Shown: one piece after another, positions 1-12,000 of the stretch
How the letters are laid out: each line of letters begins with the position of its first letter
Numbering within the stretch: position 1 is the stretch's first letter
Assembly: GCA_017590115.1 (NCBI GenBank)
Contig: JAGGNK010013558.1
Location: 19,258,992-19,322,991 of the forward strand
Reading direction: 5' to 3'
Length of the DNA stretch: 64,000 nt
Origin: Montifringilla adamsi
Lineage: Eukaryota > Chordata > Aves > Passeriformes > Passeridae
Position numbers and translations under genes: made by a program
Notes under the pieces: model-generated
Told to the model about the DNA's origin: nothing
What the model saw: the letters and a program-made list of their open reading frames with translations, nothing else
Databases searched by the model: none

Positions 1-73
1 TGGACTTCAACCCACGGATAAATGCTGTTGGATCCATCCAGAACGATGATGATGTCCATGTAGGTCTGGCATC
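1..73 (-). CDS. ITGA11: ITGA11 exon 6 (partial; start of I domain)
   Basis: The acceptor AG is at 75-74 on the minus strand and the exon runs off the window at base 1. It completes the split arginine codon and reads [20 protein letters not shown]. This is the start of the integrin I domain, with the DxSxS part of the metal-ion-dependent adhesion site. Confidence 0.95.
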
Positions 74-3000
74 CTGTGGAAAATCCAGGGATTTACTAAA
101 AATGCTCTTGCAAAGGGACAGATTCATGGCTTCACTTCCCGCCAGGTACTTCCTCTTAGGATTTCTTGATGAAAAAGAAAAAATCTTATTTCAATAATTT
201 GGGAAAGAACTTTGGGCTCCAGCAAGGTGGGGAGAAGCCACAGGAATCCTCTCTGCTGTGAAAAGATGGGATCACTTCCTAGGAATAACACTCAGTGGCA
301 TCATTTGGGATTCAGCTTTGGAATTTGATCCCATTTAATATCATTCCACACTTCAAAGAGGAGCAGGATCCGGCTCCGTTCCTCCCGCAGAGCCGTTCCT
401 GATCCCTGAGTCATTCCCAGCCCTGCCATGGAAAGCAAGGCGGGCATTTCCTCCCTTCCCATGAAATCCTTGGCTCCGAGGCAGCCAAAAACCCCGGAGG
501 GGACCCCAGGGCTCGGCTCTGCAGCCGGAGCAGGAAAGATTTAAGGATTTTTTCCAGTGGGGAAAATTGCTCAGGATCATCTCAGTCTTGCTGATGTTTT
601 ACAGCATTCCTTGGAAAAGTGCTGGATGATCCTGGATTTCAGAGATTTATCAGCTGCTCTTTCACCCTACAGGTTTTTACAGAGGGAAGAATCCATGGAT
701 TGGAGTCACTCATGGATCACTGGGATCCTCTGTGTGCCTCCATCTCCATTCCATCCCAGAAATCAGGGAGAGGAGCTGACCCTGTATCCCATTAAATAAA
801 CACTTCCTCAAACTCCCTAAAATCCCAATTATCCTTTGCAGCGAGGGCTGGAAAATAACGAGGGAAGTGACACTGGGAATTTGATGATGCCTTTTGCCTT
901 GATCCCGAAAATCCCATTTTTCCAAGCCCCTCTTTATGCCCTGGGAATTTGGTGATGGGCTCTGCCTTTCCTGCCTCAATCCCCCCCAAATCCCATTTTT
1001 ACCAGTCCATCTGCCCTGGGAATTAAGCAACACCAGAGGGGTTCTGGGGCTGGGGAATCACATCCCATGGGATGAGGAGCTCCCAGGAGCAGGACAGGCT
1101 TCTGGGAATCCTTCCCAGCTCCAGGAAAGGCAGGAAGCTTCACTTCAACCCTCCAAAATAAAATCCCGGCTCCAAATTCCAACATGTTTAACTCCTGGTC
1201 AACGAGGGCTTTGTTTTGTGCAGCCAGAAACGGGATTGGAACAGGGAACAGGGATGGGAGCTGGGATTGGAGCTGGGAGAGGAGCAGGGATGGGAGCAGG
1301 GATCTTGGTCCTCACTCTGCAGAGCCGGAGCCACGGTTCTGGAGAAGCGGAAGTTGGAGTTGACGCGGGAACACATTCCCGTGGTGTAGTACGAGCTGCC
1401 ACACTCGTGGGACCACAGGGGGCTGCAGGCCTGGCGGGGTAAAAAAGCAGGATTTGGTTCAAAGGATCCCTTTTCCGTGGATGTGCTTTATTTTAATTTC
1501 AATTTTTTTTCCCATTTTACTTTATTTTCTTTCATTTTAATTCCATTTAATTCTATTTTATTGCATTATATTTTATTTTATCAATAAATCCCTATAAATC
1601 TCCTCACATTCCATAAACAAAAACCCACCGGGAGGAACCTCCCAACACCTCCCTGTCCTGCCCCACGTTCCCGGTGCGTATCCCCAAATTCCCAGCCCAC
1701 ATTCCCAGGAACGCTGCTCACCAGGAAGCTGCTGTCCCTGGGGTTGGTGGCCAGGCTCAGGCCCAGGCGCATGTTGTCCTTGCGCTCCGACACGTTGGAC
1801 AGCGTCACCCGCCCTTGGGAGAGAGGCCGGCATCAGGGACATTCCCGGGAAATCCGGGATGTCCCTCCGAATCTCCGGAGGAACCGGGAATTGTGTGCCA
1901 GAGAGGAACCTCTGCCGGCGTAACTCCAGGTTTTGGGGATTTTTGGCAGATGAGTAAAGACTTGGAAAACCCAACATCACCCGCCCTTGGGAGAGAGGCT
2001 GGGATCAGGGATCAGGGACATTCCTGGGAAATCCGGAATGCCCCCTGGAATGTCCAGAGCAACTGGGAATTGTGTGCCAGAGAGGAATCTCTGCTGGCTT
2101 CACTCCAGGTTTTGGGGATTTCTGGGAGGTGAGCAAAAATGTAGAAAAATTGGGTTTTTCCTACATGAACAGCCAAGGAGGGAAAATTTTTTTGGGAATG
2201 AGACTGGGAGCTGGAAAGGAGGAAACCCCTCGGAGGGCTCAGCTCCTCATCCTGGATTCCCAGGGAATCCCTGTTTTTCCCATGGCACAGCCCAGAAATC
2301 GGGAACAGCCCCAGGGCAGCCCTGTCAGTCCTAAATGGGATTGGTCACTGAGCTGTGTCCCAAATCCTGATCCAACTGTTCCTCTGGAACAGCTCCCCAT
2401 GAGCCAGAGCTTCCCCTTTGGGAAGCAAACTGGGAATCATCGAAAAATTTGGGAATTTAAAGCCCATCCAGTGCCACCTTCCATCATCCTAGGGTGCTCC
2501 AAGCCCCATCCAACCCCGGCCTTGGACACTTCCAGGGATCCAGGGGCTTCTCTGGGAATTCCACCTTTCCAGGGAGGAATCCCTTCCCAATGTCCCATTT
2601 TCCAGGGATAATTTGGGATGTCTGGGGCTGGAACGCCGTACCCAGGTTGAGCTTGGTGCAGTTTCCGTGGCTCTCACTCAGCACCGGACACTTGTAGACG
2701 TCTCCGGTCTTCTGCTGCCCGTTGGATTCGTACGGAGCTCCCACCACCAGCCTGCGGAAAACACGGAGCCGTCAGCACCGGGACAGCGGGAATCCCCCGG
2801 GAAAAAAGGGCTCCTCAGCCACGATTCCCAGATTTGGGAGTGGCAGCAGAGGGCCCCAACTTCGCTGGAAGGAGAGCTTCTCCTTCTCTTCGCGCTGGGA
2901 AGAGGAAAAAGTTGGAAATGTGACTCTGGCACCTGGAATTATGGAATTCGTTCCCATCAGCTGCAAGGAACGGATTCATGGCAGGGAGGAAAAACCCAAA

Positions 3001-6000
3001 CCCATCTGGAAGCACAGGCAGGAGCAGGGGAGCAGCTCCACGATGGCACCAAATCCCTCGGAATTGTTATGGATTGTCCCTTCTCTCCACTGCCTATGGA
3101 GGAGCCTTTCCATAGGATCATGGAAAGGTTTGGGATGGAAGGAACCTTAAGGATCATCTCATCCCAACCCCCTCCATGGGCAGGGACACCTCCCACTTCA
3201 TTCCCAGAGCATCTCCAGGACATGGATATGGAGACACTTCCCACTTCATTCCCAGGACATGGATATGGATGCAGGATTCCAGCAGAACCAGAAGAAAAAA
3301 CAAGGAGCTGGTGGAGCATCTCCAGCAAATCCCACTGGGATCCACAAGGAATTTTTCCCTGGAAAATCCTGGAAAAGGGAATTTGCTCCAACCCGGAGTT
3401 GTTACGAACAGCCCTGAGCTGAACACTGGGACCTCCAGGGGTGGATGAGGAAATTGGGAAGGAATTTTCCCAGGGAAAATCCTGGAAAAAGGAATTTTCT
3501 CCAAGCTGGGGTTGTTACAAGCACTGGGAGATGAACATTGGGATCTCCAGTGGAGGGAAGGAATTTTCCCCAGGAAAACCCTGGAGAAGGGAATCTGCTC
3601 CAAGCTGGAGTTGTTCCGAGCACTGGGATCCCCAGTGGACATCAGGAATGTTCCTGCTCTCCAAAAGAAGGCAGCTGCTAAATCCCATTCCCCAGCAAGG
3701 ACACCAACTTCCAGTCGGGATATTTTTGGGACATCCGAACATTTTTCCCAGTTTTTCTTGCCCACAGCATTCCAACCCAGCAACGCAAAAGAAGGAAGAA
3801 CTCAGGACCTAAGGAATCCATCCCTTCATTCCAGGCTATCCCAAAAATCCTCGGCGCCATGAATTGTTGGCAATTACCGCTCCCAAAATAAATGGTATTA
3901 AAAAAAAAAAAAATTTTAGCTTCCCAAAAATCCTATGGATGCAACCATCCCAGTCTGGATCTCCAGATAAACAGGAGCTCTTTTGTTCCACAGGGCCCTT
4001 CCCAGCAGCTGGAAAAGCCACCGGCACAGATGTTCCCTGTTAGACCAGGAATTGTCATTCCTTAAAAATGTTGCTGCTCCAAAGACAAACATCCCATTCT
4101 TTTATCCCAAACCGGAATCGCTCACCCAAGGAAAAGCTCCCGAATCTGATTCTCATGGAAGCACTTCCTGAATTACGGCTTAATGTGGGAATTCACAACG
4201 GGAAAATCATCTCCAGCTGGAGCTGTCCTCAACAGCATCCAGGAAAATCTGAGATTTTTCAGGGATTTGCTCGTTTTCCTGAGGCTCTCCCACACTCTCA
4301 AGTCCATTTGGTTTGGAGAGGAGGCAAAAGGTGGAAGATTGGGAAGGGGAATGGGAACACCTTGAGGATGAGGAGGAATAAAGGTGGAGGCTCCTCAGAA
4401 AATGAGGATCTCCTGGTGTAATTCCCAATTCCCAAAGAATTTCAGATACATGGAATTCCATGAACTTCTGGGAACAGCTCCAGTTTGATGTGGCCCCCCA
4501 TCCTGCAGGGAATCCTCTTGGAGACTTTTCCATGAATTAATATTCCCATATTAATATGATTACAGCAGCCATTAATCAATATTCCCAAAAAAACCCAGCA
4601 GGTTTGGGGTTGGATCATCCTTTTGGGATGACAAGGCAAACCCAAAGGAAACCCAAACATTCCCAGCTTTTGCCGTGAATGCGGAGCGGCTGCGGAGCTC
4701 CCGAAGCCGGAATTCTTGTCTCCCAAAAAACAATGGAATTGTTTTCCCTTTTTGGTTAAATGGGAATGATTCATCAGCTGGAGCTGTCAAATCCTCATGG
4801 AAACTTGGCAGCTCGAGAAAAAGGCTTTTCCAGCTGTTTGGAAGGTGTTTTTAGGGATGCTGCTCCACTCTTCCTTTACTTGGAAACTTGGGCTAGAAAT
4901 TCTGGATTTTTTCCTTCCAAAATCAAAATAAAAAAATCAGGGATTTGGGACGGGTTATCCCAAATTCCCAAAAATATCCAAATAAACCAGCTCATCCCAA
5001 GAAAACTGGAGCATTCCACTACAGAAGGGAGACATTCCTGTTTTTTCCCAAACTTTCCCCCTCCACACATCCTGAGATCATCCCAATCTCCTGATTTTTT
5101 CCTGGATTCCCAGGAGGGAAGCGTCTCCTGCATCACAACTTGGCCAAAAAAACGAGGCTTTGAAAGAAAACCAGAACCAAACAATTCCTGCCTCGCCTCC
5201 CTCTCCGTTCCCTGCTCCCGGAGAAAACAAAGGGAAAAAAACCAAGAGGGATTAAGTGGGAAAAGCTCTGACTGCTCCGAGCTGTCTGAGGATGGATTTT
5301 TAACTTTCATCCCCAAAAACATAAGGAGAGGAAAAGCAGGAATACCCCGGGATACTGCTCTCCAAGCAAAGCCCAGTGCTGGCTTCTGATTCCCAGTTTT
5401 CCAGCCAGGCTGGGAATGGGATATGTCCATGCCTGCAGGCTGGGAAAGGCTCCAAACAAGCAAAATCCAGGAATTCGGGAATGGTTTGGGTGGGAAAAAC
5501 CTTAAAGCTCATCCCATTGCACCCCTGAACTCCAGGCCCTGATCCTGGACAATCCCGGTCCGAGCCCGGCCGAAGGGAAAAGGAGGAGGGAAAAGAAAAA
5601 AAAGAGGGAAAAATCCTCTGGCTGGATTGAAAGCCAGAATTGTGCTGATCTGGAAAAACACTTCCAGGGGTTTCTGTTTTCCAGCTCCTGCCAGAGGTTT
5701 TCTTGGCTGGAATTCTCCCGTGGCTTGGCCGCCACCAGAGCGCTTGGAATATTTTGATGGAAGCGCAGAGAATTCCATAATGTCTGCTCCTGGCTCTCCC
5801 TCCCACCCTGGGATGCAGGATCTGTGGCAGCCCACCCTATTCCCAGTTTTTTGGGGGGATTTTCCCTCTTTTTGGCCTCGTTTTCAAGAAAATCATGGAA
5901 TGGTTTGGGTCATTCCAGCCCCACTTCCAGAGGTTGGTCCGAGCTGGATTTGAACATTCCAGGGATGGGGTGGCAAAAAATCTGGGAATCAACAGCGGTT

Positions 6001-9000
6001 CTGAAGGAGAAGGGTTTGTTTGGGTTGGGAGTGGGAGATTGGGAAAAGTCACCTGGGAAATTCCCGGTTTTCTTGGGAATCTCCAGAGGGAAGCTGGAGA
6101 ACGGCTCCATGGAAAATCCCGGCTGAACCAAGAACCAGGGAGAGGCCTTGCCTGGAAACACCTCCTTAACATCCCCAAAAATGGGGGAAAAACTCCTGGA
6201 AAACCAGGAATGTGGCATTCCTGCTGCCCACGGTATTCCAGAGTTCCTCGGGCTGCCTTTGCTCCTGTTATCCGTTGTTTTCTGGGATTTGGGATCCGGA
6301 CAGGGATTTGTCACCACTGCTTGTCGCCCTCTCCAGGATTCCTTGGAAAAGGAGCTCGGAGATGCTCCCAGCCACAGTTCCTGGAATGATGGGAAGCACT
6401 CCGGACAAAGACTTGGAAGGGGGAGGTGAAAGATGAAGGGAATTTTTTCCCCTTTTTTTCCCCGCTCTGGGACCTCCAGGAAGATTCTTCCCAAAATTCC
6501 ATGAGATTCCAGGTTGTGTTTGCGCCAAACATCCAGGAGCTCCCATTCCCATGAGAGCTTCCAGGTTTTAAGGGATACACATCCCATTTGTGGGAATTCT
6601 GCTCATTATTCCCGAAGAAATCCATCCACTGTGTCCAACCTGCCTGGATTTGGGATTCAAACCCTCCAAAACCGCTCCATCCTCCCAGGAATTCCTTCTC
6701 CTTATCCCAAAATTCCTCCCAGGTCATTTTGTCCCAGCAGCACAGGGAGTTCCCAGTTTTTTCCAGTTTTCCCAAAAATCCCCAGTTTGGACACCGGGAA
6801 TGCTCCGATCCCATAATTCCAGGTCCCCATTTCCCTGCCTGCTCCAGGAGCAGGAAGCTGCCATTCCATGGAGCTCCAGTGGTTTTTGGGATGAATTCCA
6901 GGCACCTGTTGTCATCTTTTCCATCCCCACTTGGAGAAGGCATCTCCAGCTCCACGGAAAAGATGGAAAAAGTGTGGAAAAGGAGGTCTGGAAACCCCTC
7001 ACTGCTCTGGAAAATGCCGGAGCAAAATCAAATCCCACATGGATGAGCTTTTCCAGCCTTAAATATCCAAGTGGAATTTCCCCCCTCCCAGAGTTTAAAT
7101 AACCCGATTTTTTTCCTCACAGATTTTCCTCATGGATTTTCCGCTCTCTGGGATGCACTTCCATAAGTCTGGGTGGTTCCTGGAAAAGTCTGGAAAAGGG
7201 GAAAATTCCCAACTTCCAAAAATACCTGGAAAATCCAATCTGTTTGGAGCCACTCCAATATTCCTTTAGAAATATATGGAAATAAAACATAAACACAAAA
7301 TTCTTGGAATCCGTTCCCAAACAATTCCCAGCAGCCAAAAGCAGCATTAAAAGGCTCAGACTGAAGGAGAGGTGCCAAAATCCTCGGATTCCGCTCTTGG
7401 AATTTGGCAGCTGCGTCCCGGCACATCCATGGCCGGGATTCTGGGAGAACCACGGAGTCTCTGCTGTATTCCAGTGGATTTTGTGGAATTCTTTGGGATG
7501 GGATTGGAAGATGCTCAGCGGGAGCTGGGGTCTCAGGACATTCCTTCCATGTCCTGCCAGCTCCTGGAATTATCCAGCTCCTGGAATTGTCCTGCACCTG
7601 GAATTGTCCAGCTCCTGGAATTCTTATCCAGCTCCCTCTGCACATCCATGGTTTTTATTCCAGAGATTTCTGATTGCTCCCAGATTTCTCTATTTTTCAG
7701 CTGTGTCCACATTTTTCCTTGGAATTCTTTCCTGCTCAATTGCAGATTCCAGCAGCGCTGTCCTGAGTTTTTAGTCTGTGTCCATCCATAGGATCCCGCT
7801 GGAAAAAATTCCATTTTTCCAAGCAGAGGAACCAACAGGAGGAAAAACTAGAGGTGGATCCTGTGGATGTTGGCAGGAAAAGTTGGGAAAAGAAGCCAGG
7901 GATGGTCTTTGGTCCTGCTTGGGAAAGCAGGAAAAATTTCCTGATTTCCAGGGAATTCAGCCCTTGGTCACCCCATCAGTGGTGGTGACATGGAAAAACG
8001 GGATAAGAGATCCCAAAATCCTGGGAATTGCAGCCCCTCAGCTGGGATGGAACTAAAACAGTTCCTATGGATACAACCGGGATGAGAATATTCCCAAAAC
8101 TGGGATTTCCCAGCAATTTCCCTCAGAATCCCGGGAAACACTGAACTCCCAACTTTCATCCCAAGGCATCAGCCCTTCCATTGGATGCACAATTCCAATG
8201 GGAAAAACTCCCAGTCCTGGTGGAAAATGGGGCTGGGAGCCATGGAAAGAGAGACCCCGACTTCCCAAAACTCCATGGAATGGGAATCTCAGGTTCAGGG
8301 TACGGGAGGGTTTTCCAAAGGAGGCAAGGGTTGGATTCCAGAGCTCCAGGAGTATCCCCTGCATTAATTATGGGATTAAGCCTGGATTCACCCACCTGGG
8401 GGGAAGATCCTGAATTCCAGGGAATTCCATGGGATTTGGAGCATCCGGATATGCTCCTGGAATGCACCAAAGGTCTCTGCCAACATCTGGGTGGGATCCC
8501 CTGGGATTCATTCCCCTGGGATCGGCCCTGGATTCATCCCTAGGATCGGCCTTGGATTCATCCCTGGGATCGGCCAAACCCATCCCAAATCCCAAACCTG
8601 AGCCAATCCCAGGCTCATCCCACATTCCCAATGGATCGATTCTCCAGGCCCTGGCTCCTCCATGCAAATTGTAAAAACCAGGATGGCCTGGACCCAAATT
8701 CCAGACGTGATTCCAGCCCTGGAGGGCTCCAAGGAATCGTGATCCAGCCAGGACACTCCTCCACATCCTCCCTTCCCAAATTCCCAATATTCCCTTATCC
8801 CACCGAAAATTCCTCTTTCTTTAAGGAAAACCTTTCATTCATTCAGCACGTCCAGGAGCAACCACATCCTGGCCCAGCTATTCCTGGGAATTCTGGAAGA
8901 GATTTGGGGTGATTTGGTGTAATTCCCACCGAAATTCCCTCTGGAATTCCCAGTTTCCTGGAGCCCACTCACCATTTCTTCCCGCCGATGTCGTGCTGCT

Positions 9001-12000
9001 GCACTGTGTATCCAAAAAAAGATTCCCTGGATCCCGCGATGATCTGGGGCCTCTTGGTGTCGATGTTGAAGGAATTCCCAAATCCTGGGGGAAAAAAGGG
9101 AATGATCTGTCAGCCAAAAAGCTGGAAAACACCAATTCCACATGGATGAATTCGGAATTCCGAAATCTCAGAGAGGTTCCAGCCATGGGATTATTCCAAC
9201 CCCAGCCCCGCTCCGGGTTCTCCCACTTGGGGTTGGATTCGATGATTCCAGAGGTGCTTCCAACCTTGCCCATCCTGGGAAAGCTGCTCCCGAATTTTTG
9301 AAGATGCTGTAGGAACAGGGATGGGTTGATCCCATTCCCATCCCAGCCAGGATGGGAATTCCAAAGCATTCCAGCCCCGCCTCATCTGCAGCATCCCAAA
9401 ATTCCGCTCTCCATCCTGGAGTTCCCTGGGAATATCCAGCCCTGCGGATGGAGCTCAGAGCTCATTTAGGATTCAGAATTCCTGGAATTCAGCCCATTCC
9501 CAGCCCTCAATAGCTCATCCTGGAAGTTCCCTGGAGCCAGGATGGGAAGGGGAAGGAGGAAGGAATTTCTCCCTCTGGAATCCATGGACTGAGCCACTTC
9601 CATGGGGATCACAGGATGGGATCCATGGAAAAGGGATCCCAGCCACTCCCAAGGGTTTTCCCAAGGATCCAAAGCTGGATTCCCATTCCCTGTGGGAGCA
9701 GGAGCTGAGGAGAGGCCGCTCCAGAGGGGGATATCCCTAAGGATGGAATTCCAGCTGGGACAGGGCGATTTTTGGGATTGGTCCTTTCCCTCTGGAAAAT
9801 GCCGCTTCCCACAGAACAGCAGGAGCAGGATCCACAGCATCCTGACCCCGGGATTCTGGTGCTCACAGGGAACAAATTCCAGAGGAATTCCCTTGAGCAA
9901 AATTTGGGGAATTCTCTGGCAGCTCCTCCCTGTGCCAGGAGCCAGATCCAGGTGGGAAATTGGGAAATCAGGAATTCCCCTAGGAGCAGGAATTTTGGGA
10001 ATGCTGGAGATGCTATCCATGGGAAGCACAGAGGGACACGGCCCAAATTCCAGGACAGAGCAGCAGGATGGACATGGACAACCTGGACTGGATTCCCTGA
10101 ATCCTGCTGGATGCTTCATTCCAAGCAAAACCTTGGAATTCTCCTCCAGGACAGGGACGGGATGCTCAGGTTGGAATTTTTCGGGATATAAAGGATCTGT
10201 CGGCAGGAAAATTTGGCACTGCTGCTTCCCAGGTGGAAAAATCCAGGATGGGAATGTTTGGATAGGCAGGAATGTTTGGATAGGCAGGAATGTTGGAGAA
10301 AAAGGGAATGTTTGGAATCTTAGGAACAAATCCGCTCCTGAAGCAGGGAATGGAAGAATCTGACCATGGATTCCAAGGAAAAGGAGCTTCCAAATGATCC
10401 AGAAAGAAACTCTAGAAAACCAGGATTAAAAAAAAAAAAAAAAAACAACCAAAAAACCAGGGATAAAAAAACCCGGGAGACAGGGATGAGAGCCAAGATA
10501 TTTTGTGGAACGTTGACCTCATTTCACATCCCAAAGAAATGAAAACCTCGGGAGAGAGCGAAGCTGGGATTGGCCATGGAATGATGGGAAAGGGCATCAG
10601 GGCACCCTGGAATCAGAGGGAATTTTGGGGACTTTGGATTCCCAGCAAGAAATTCCAAAATCCAGAAGAGTCTTGGATGCAGAGGAAGTGTCAGACCGGA
10701 TGGGATGGATTTTCCTCTTAATTTTCCTGGATTTTGCGTTTGATTCTTGTCAGGAAAAATACTGGGAAACAAGCAAATCTTTGGGAAAGAAGGATGGGAA
10801 TAAAATCCACATTTCCTCCATGGTAAAAATCAGGATAGAAAGAAGCCCTGGAAGGGAAATTTCCGGGATGGGGATGATTCCAAAGGCACCGGCACCAGGA
10901 AAATGGGGGGGAAATGGGAGAGAGAAGTGGGAAAACTGGGGAAAAATTGGAAAAACTGGGGGGAACGATGGGAATAAAGGGGGGAAAAAAGTGGGGAGGG
11001 GAAGGGGGAGGGGGAACTGGAAAAACTGGGGAGAAAATTTGGAAAACCTGAGGAGAAAAGGGGAAAATTGCCCTGCCTGAATCCCTGGGGATTCCCAGCT
11101 GGAAAAGGAACTCTGGGAAGTGCCTGGAAGCTTTCCCATGATTCCCAACCCTGGTTCTGCTTCCAAAAAAATTTGGGGCTGGATTTTGCTGCCTTTGCCC
11201 CAGAGTTTTCTGATTCTCCAGAAGAATATCCCGGTTTTTCTGGGACTGTGAGGAAAATCCAGCTTTTTTTCCCTGGCTTCCAGCACTGCTGGAGCTCAGG
11301 GTGGAATTCCTGGAGAGGGAATATTGAGCTGAACAAGGAAAACTTTCTAAAGGGTAAAGAAATTTTGGGAAAGAACTCTGGGAAGCAGCAGGGTGGGCTT
11401 GAATTCCTGGGAATCCAAGGGAATGCTGCCAGCTCCCGGAGTTTGTCATTGGCTTTAGGGAAAATCCTGGGATTTGGATGGGAGAGCTGGGAATGCTGGG
11501 GATGAACAGAAGCTCAGTCATCCTGGAACATTCCTGCCTTCCCACAAAATTGTTTCCCAAAAAAACATTCCTGCTCTCCCAAAATTGTTTCCCAAAGCTC
11601 CGGAGGGGCTTTGCTACAGCAGGACCTTGTGCTTCCGGAATTCCCACAAAATCCCTGGATCCAGAAACATCCAGGGACAGAAACTCCCCAGGATGGAAAA
11701 TCATGGGCAGAAAAATCCACGGATAGAGGAAAAAAAAAACCAAAAACTGGGAGAGAGGAGGGAAAAGCAGGGAATGTTTCATCCCAAGGAGCAAATTCAG
11801 GGATCATTTCCACATATCCCAAGGCAGAATTCCCAAATCCCCTTTCCACGCTCTCCCTTTACGGACCAGCATCGTGTCCATGGACGAATTTCCTGGGAAT
11901 CTGGCAGCTCCCAGGATTTTTCCAACATCCCATTCCAGAGCCACATCCATCCCTCCATCCACACATGGATCCAATTATTCCAGGAAAAGCAGCTCGGCCG

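Larger units (their letters stand above)
2752..8972 (-). other. ITGA11: ITGA11 intron 2
   Basis: About 6.2 kb of intron with no coding exon that I can recognise on either strand. It holds CR1 tails, a three-copy ~100-bp repeat (3351-3655), short tandem repeats at 7556-7640 and 8505-8575, and sequence dominated by GGAATTCC-type words. Confidence 0.85.

Noticed and set aside
10718..11794. 358-codon minus-strand open frame
   Set aside because: Pro/Phe/Ser repeats from a purine-rich tract inside ITGA11 intron 1; no splice logic and no homology.
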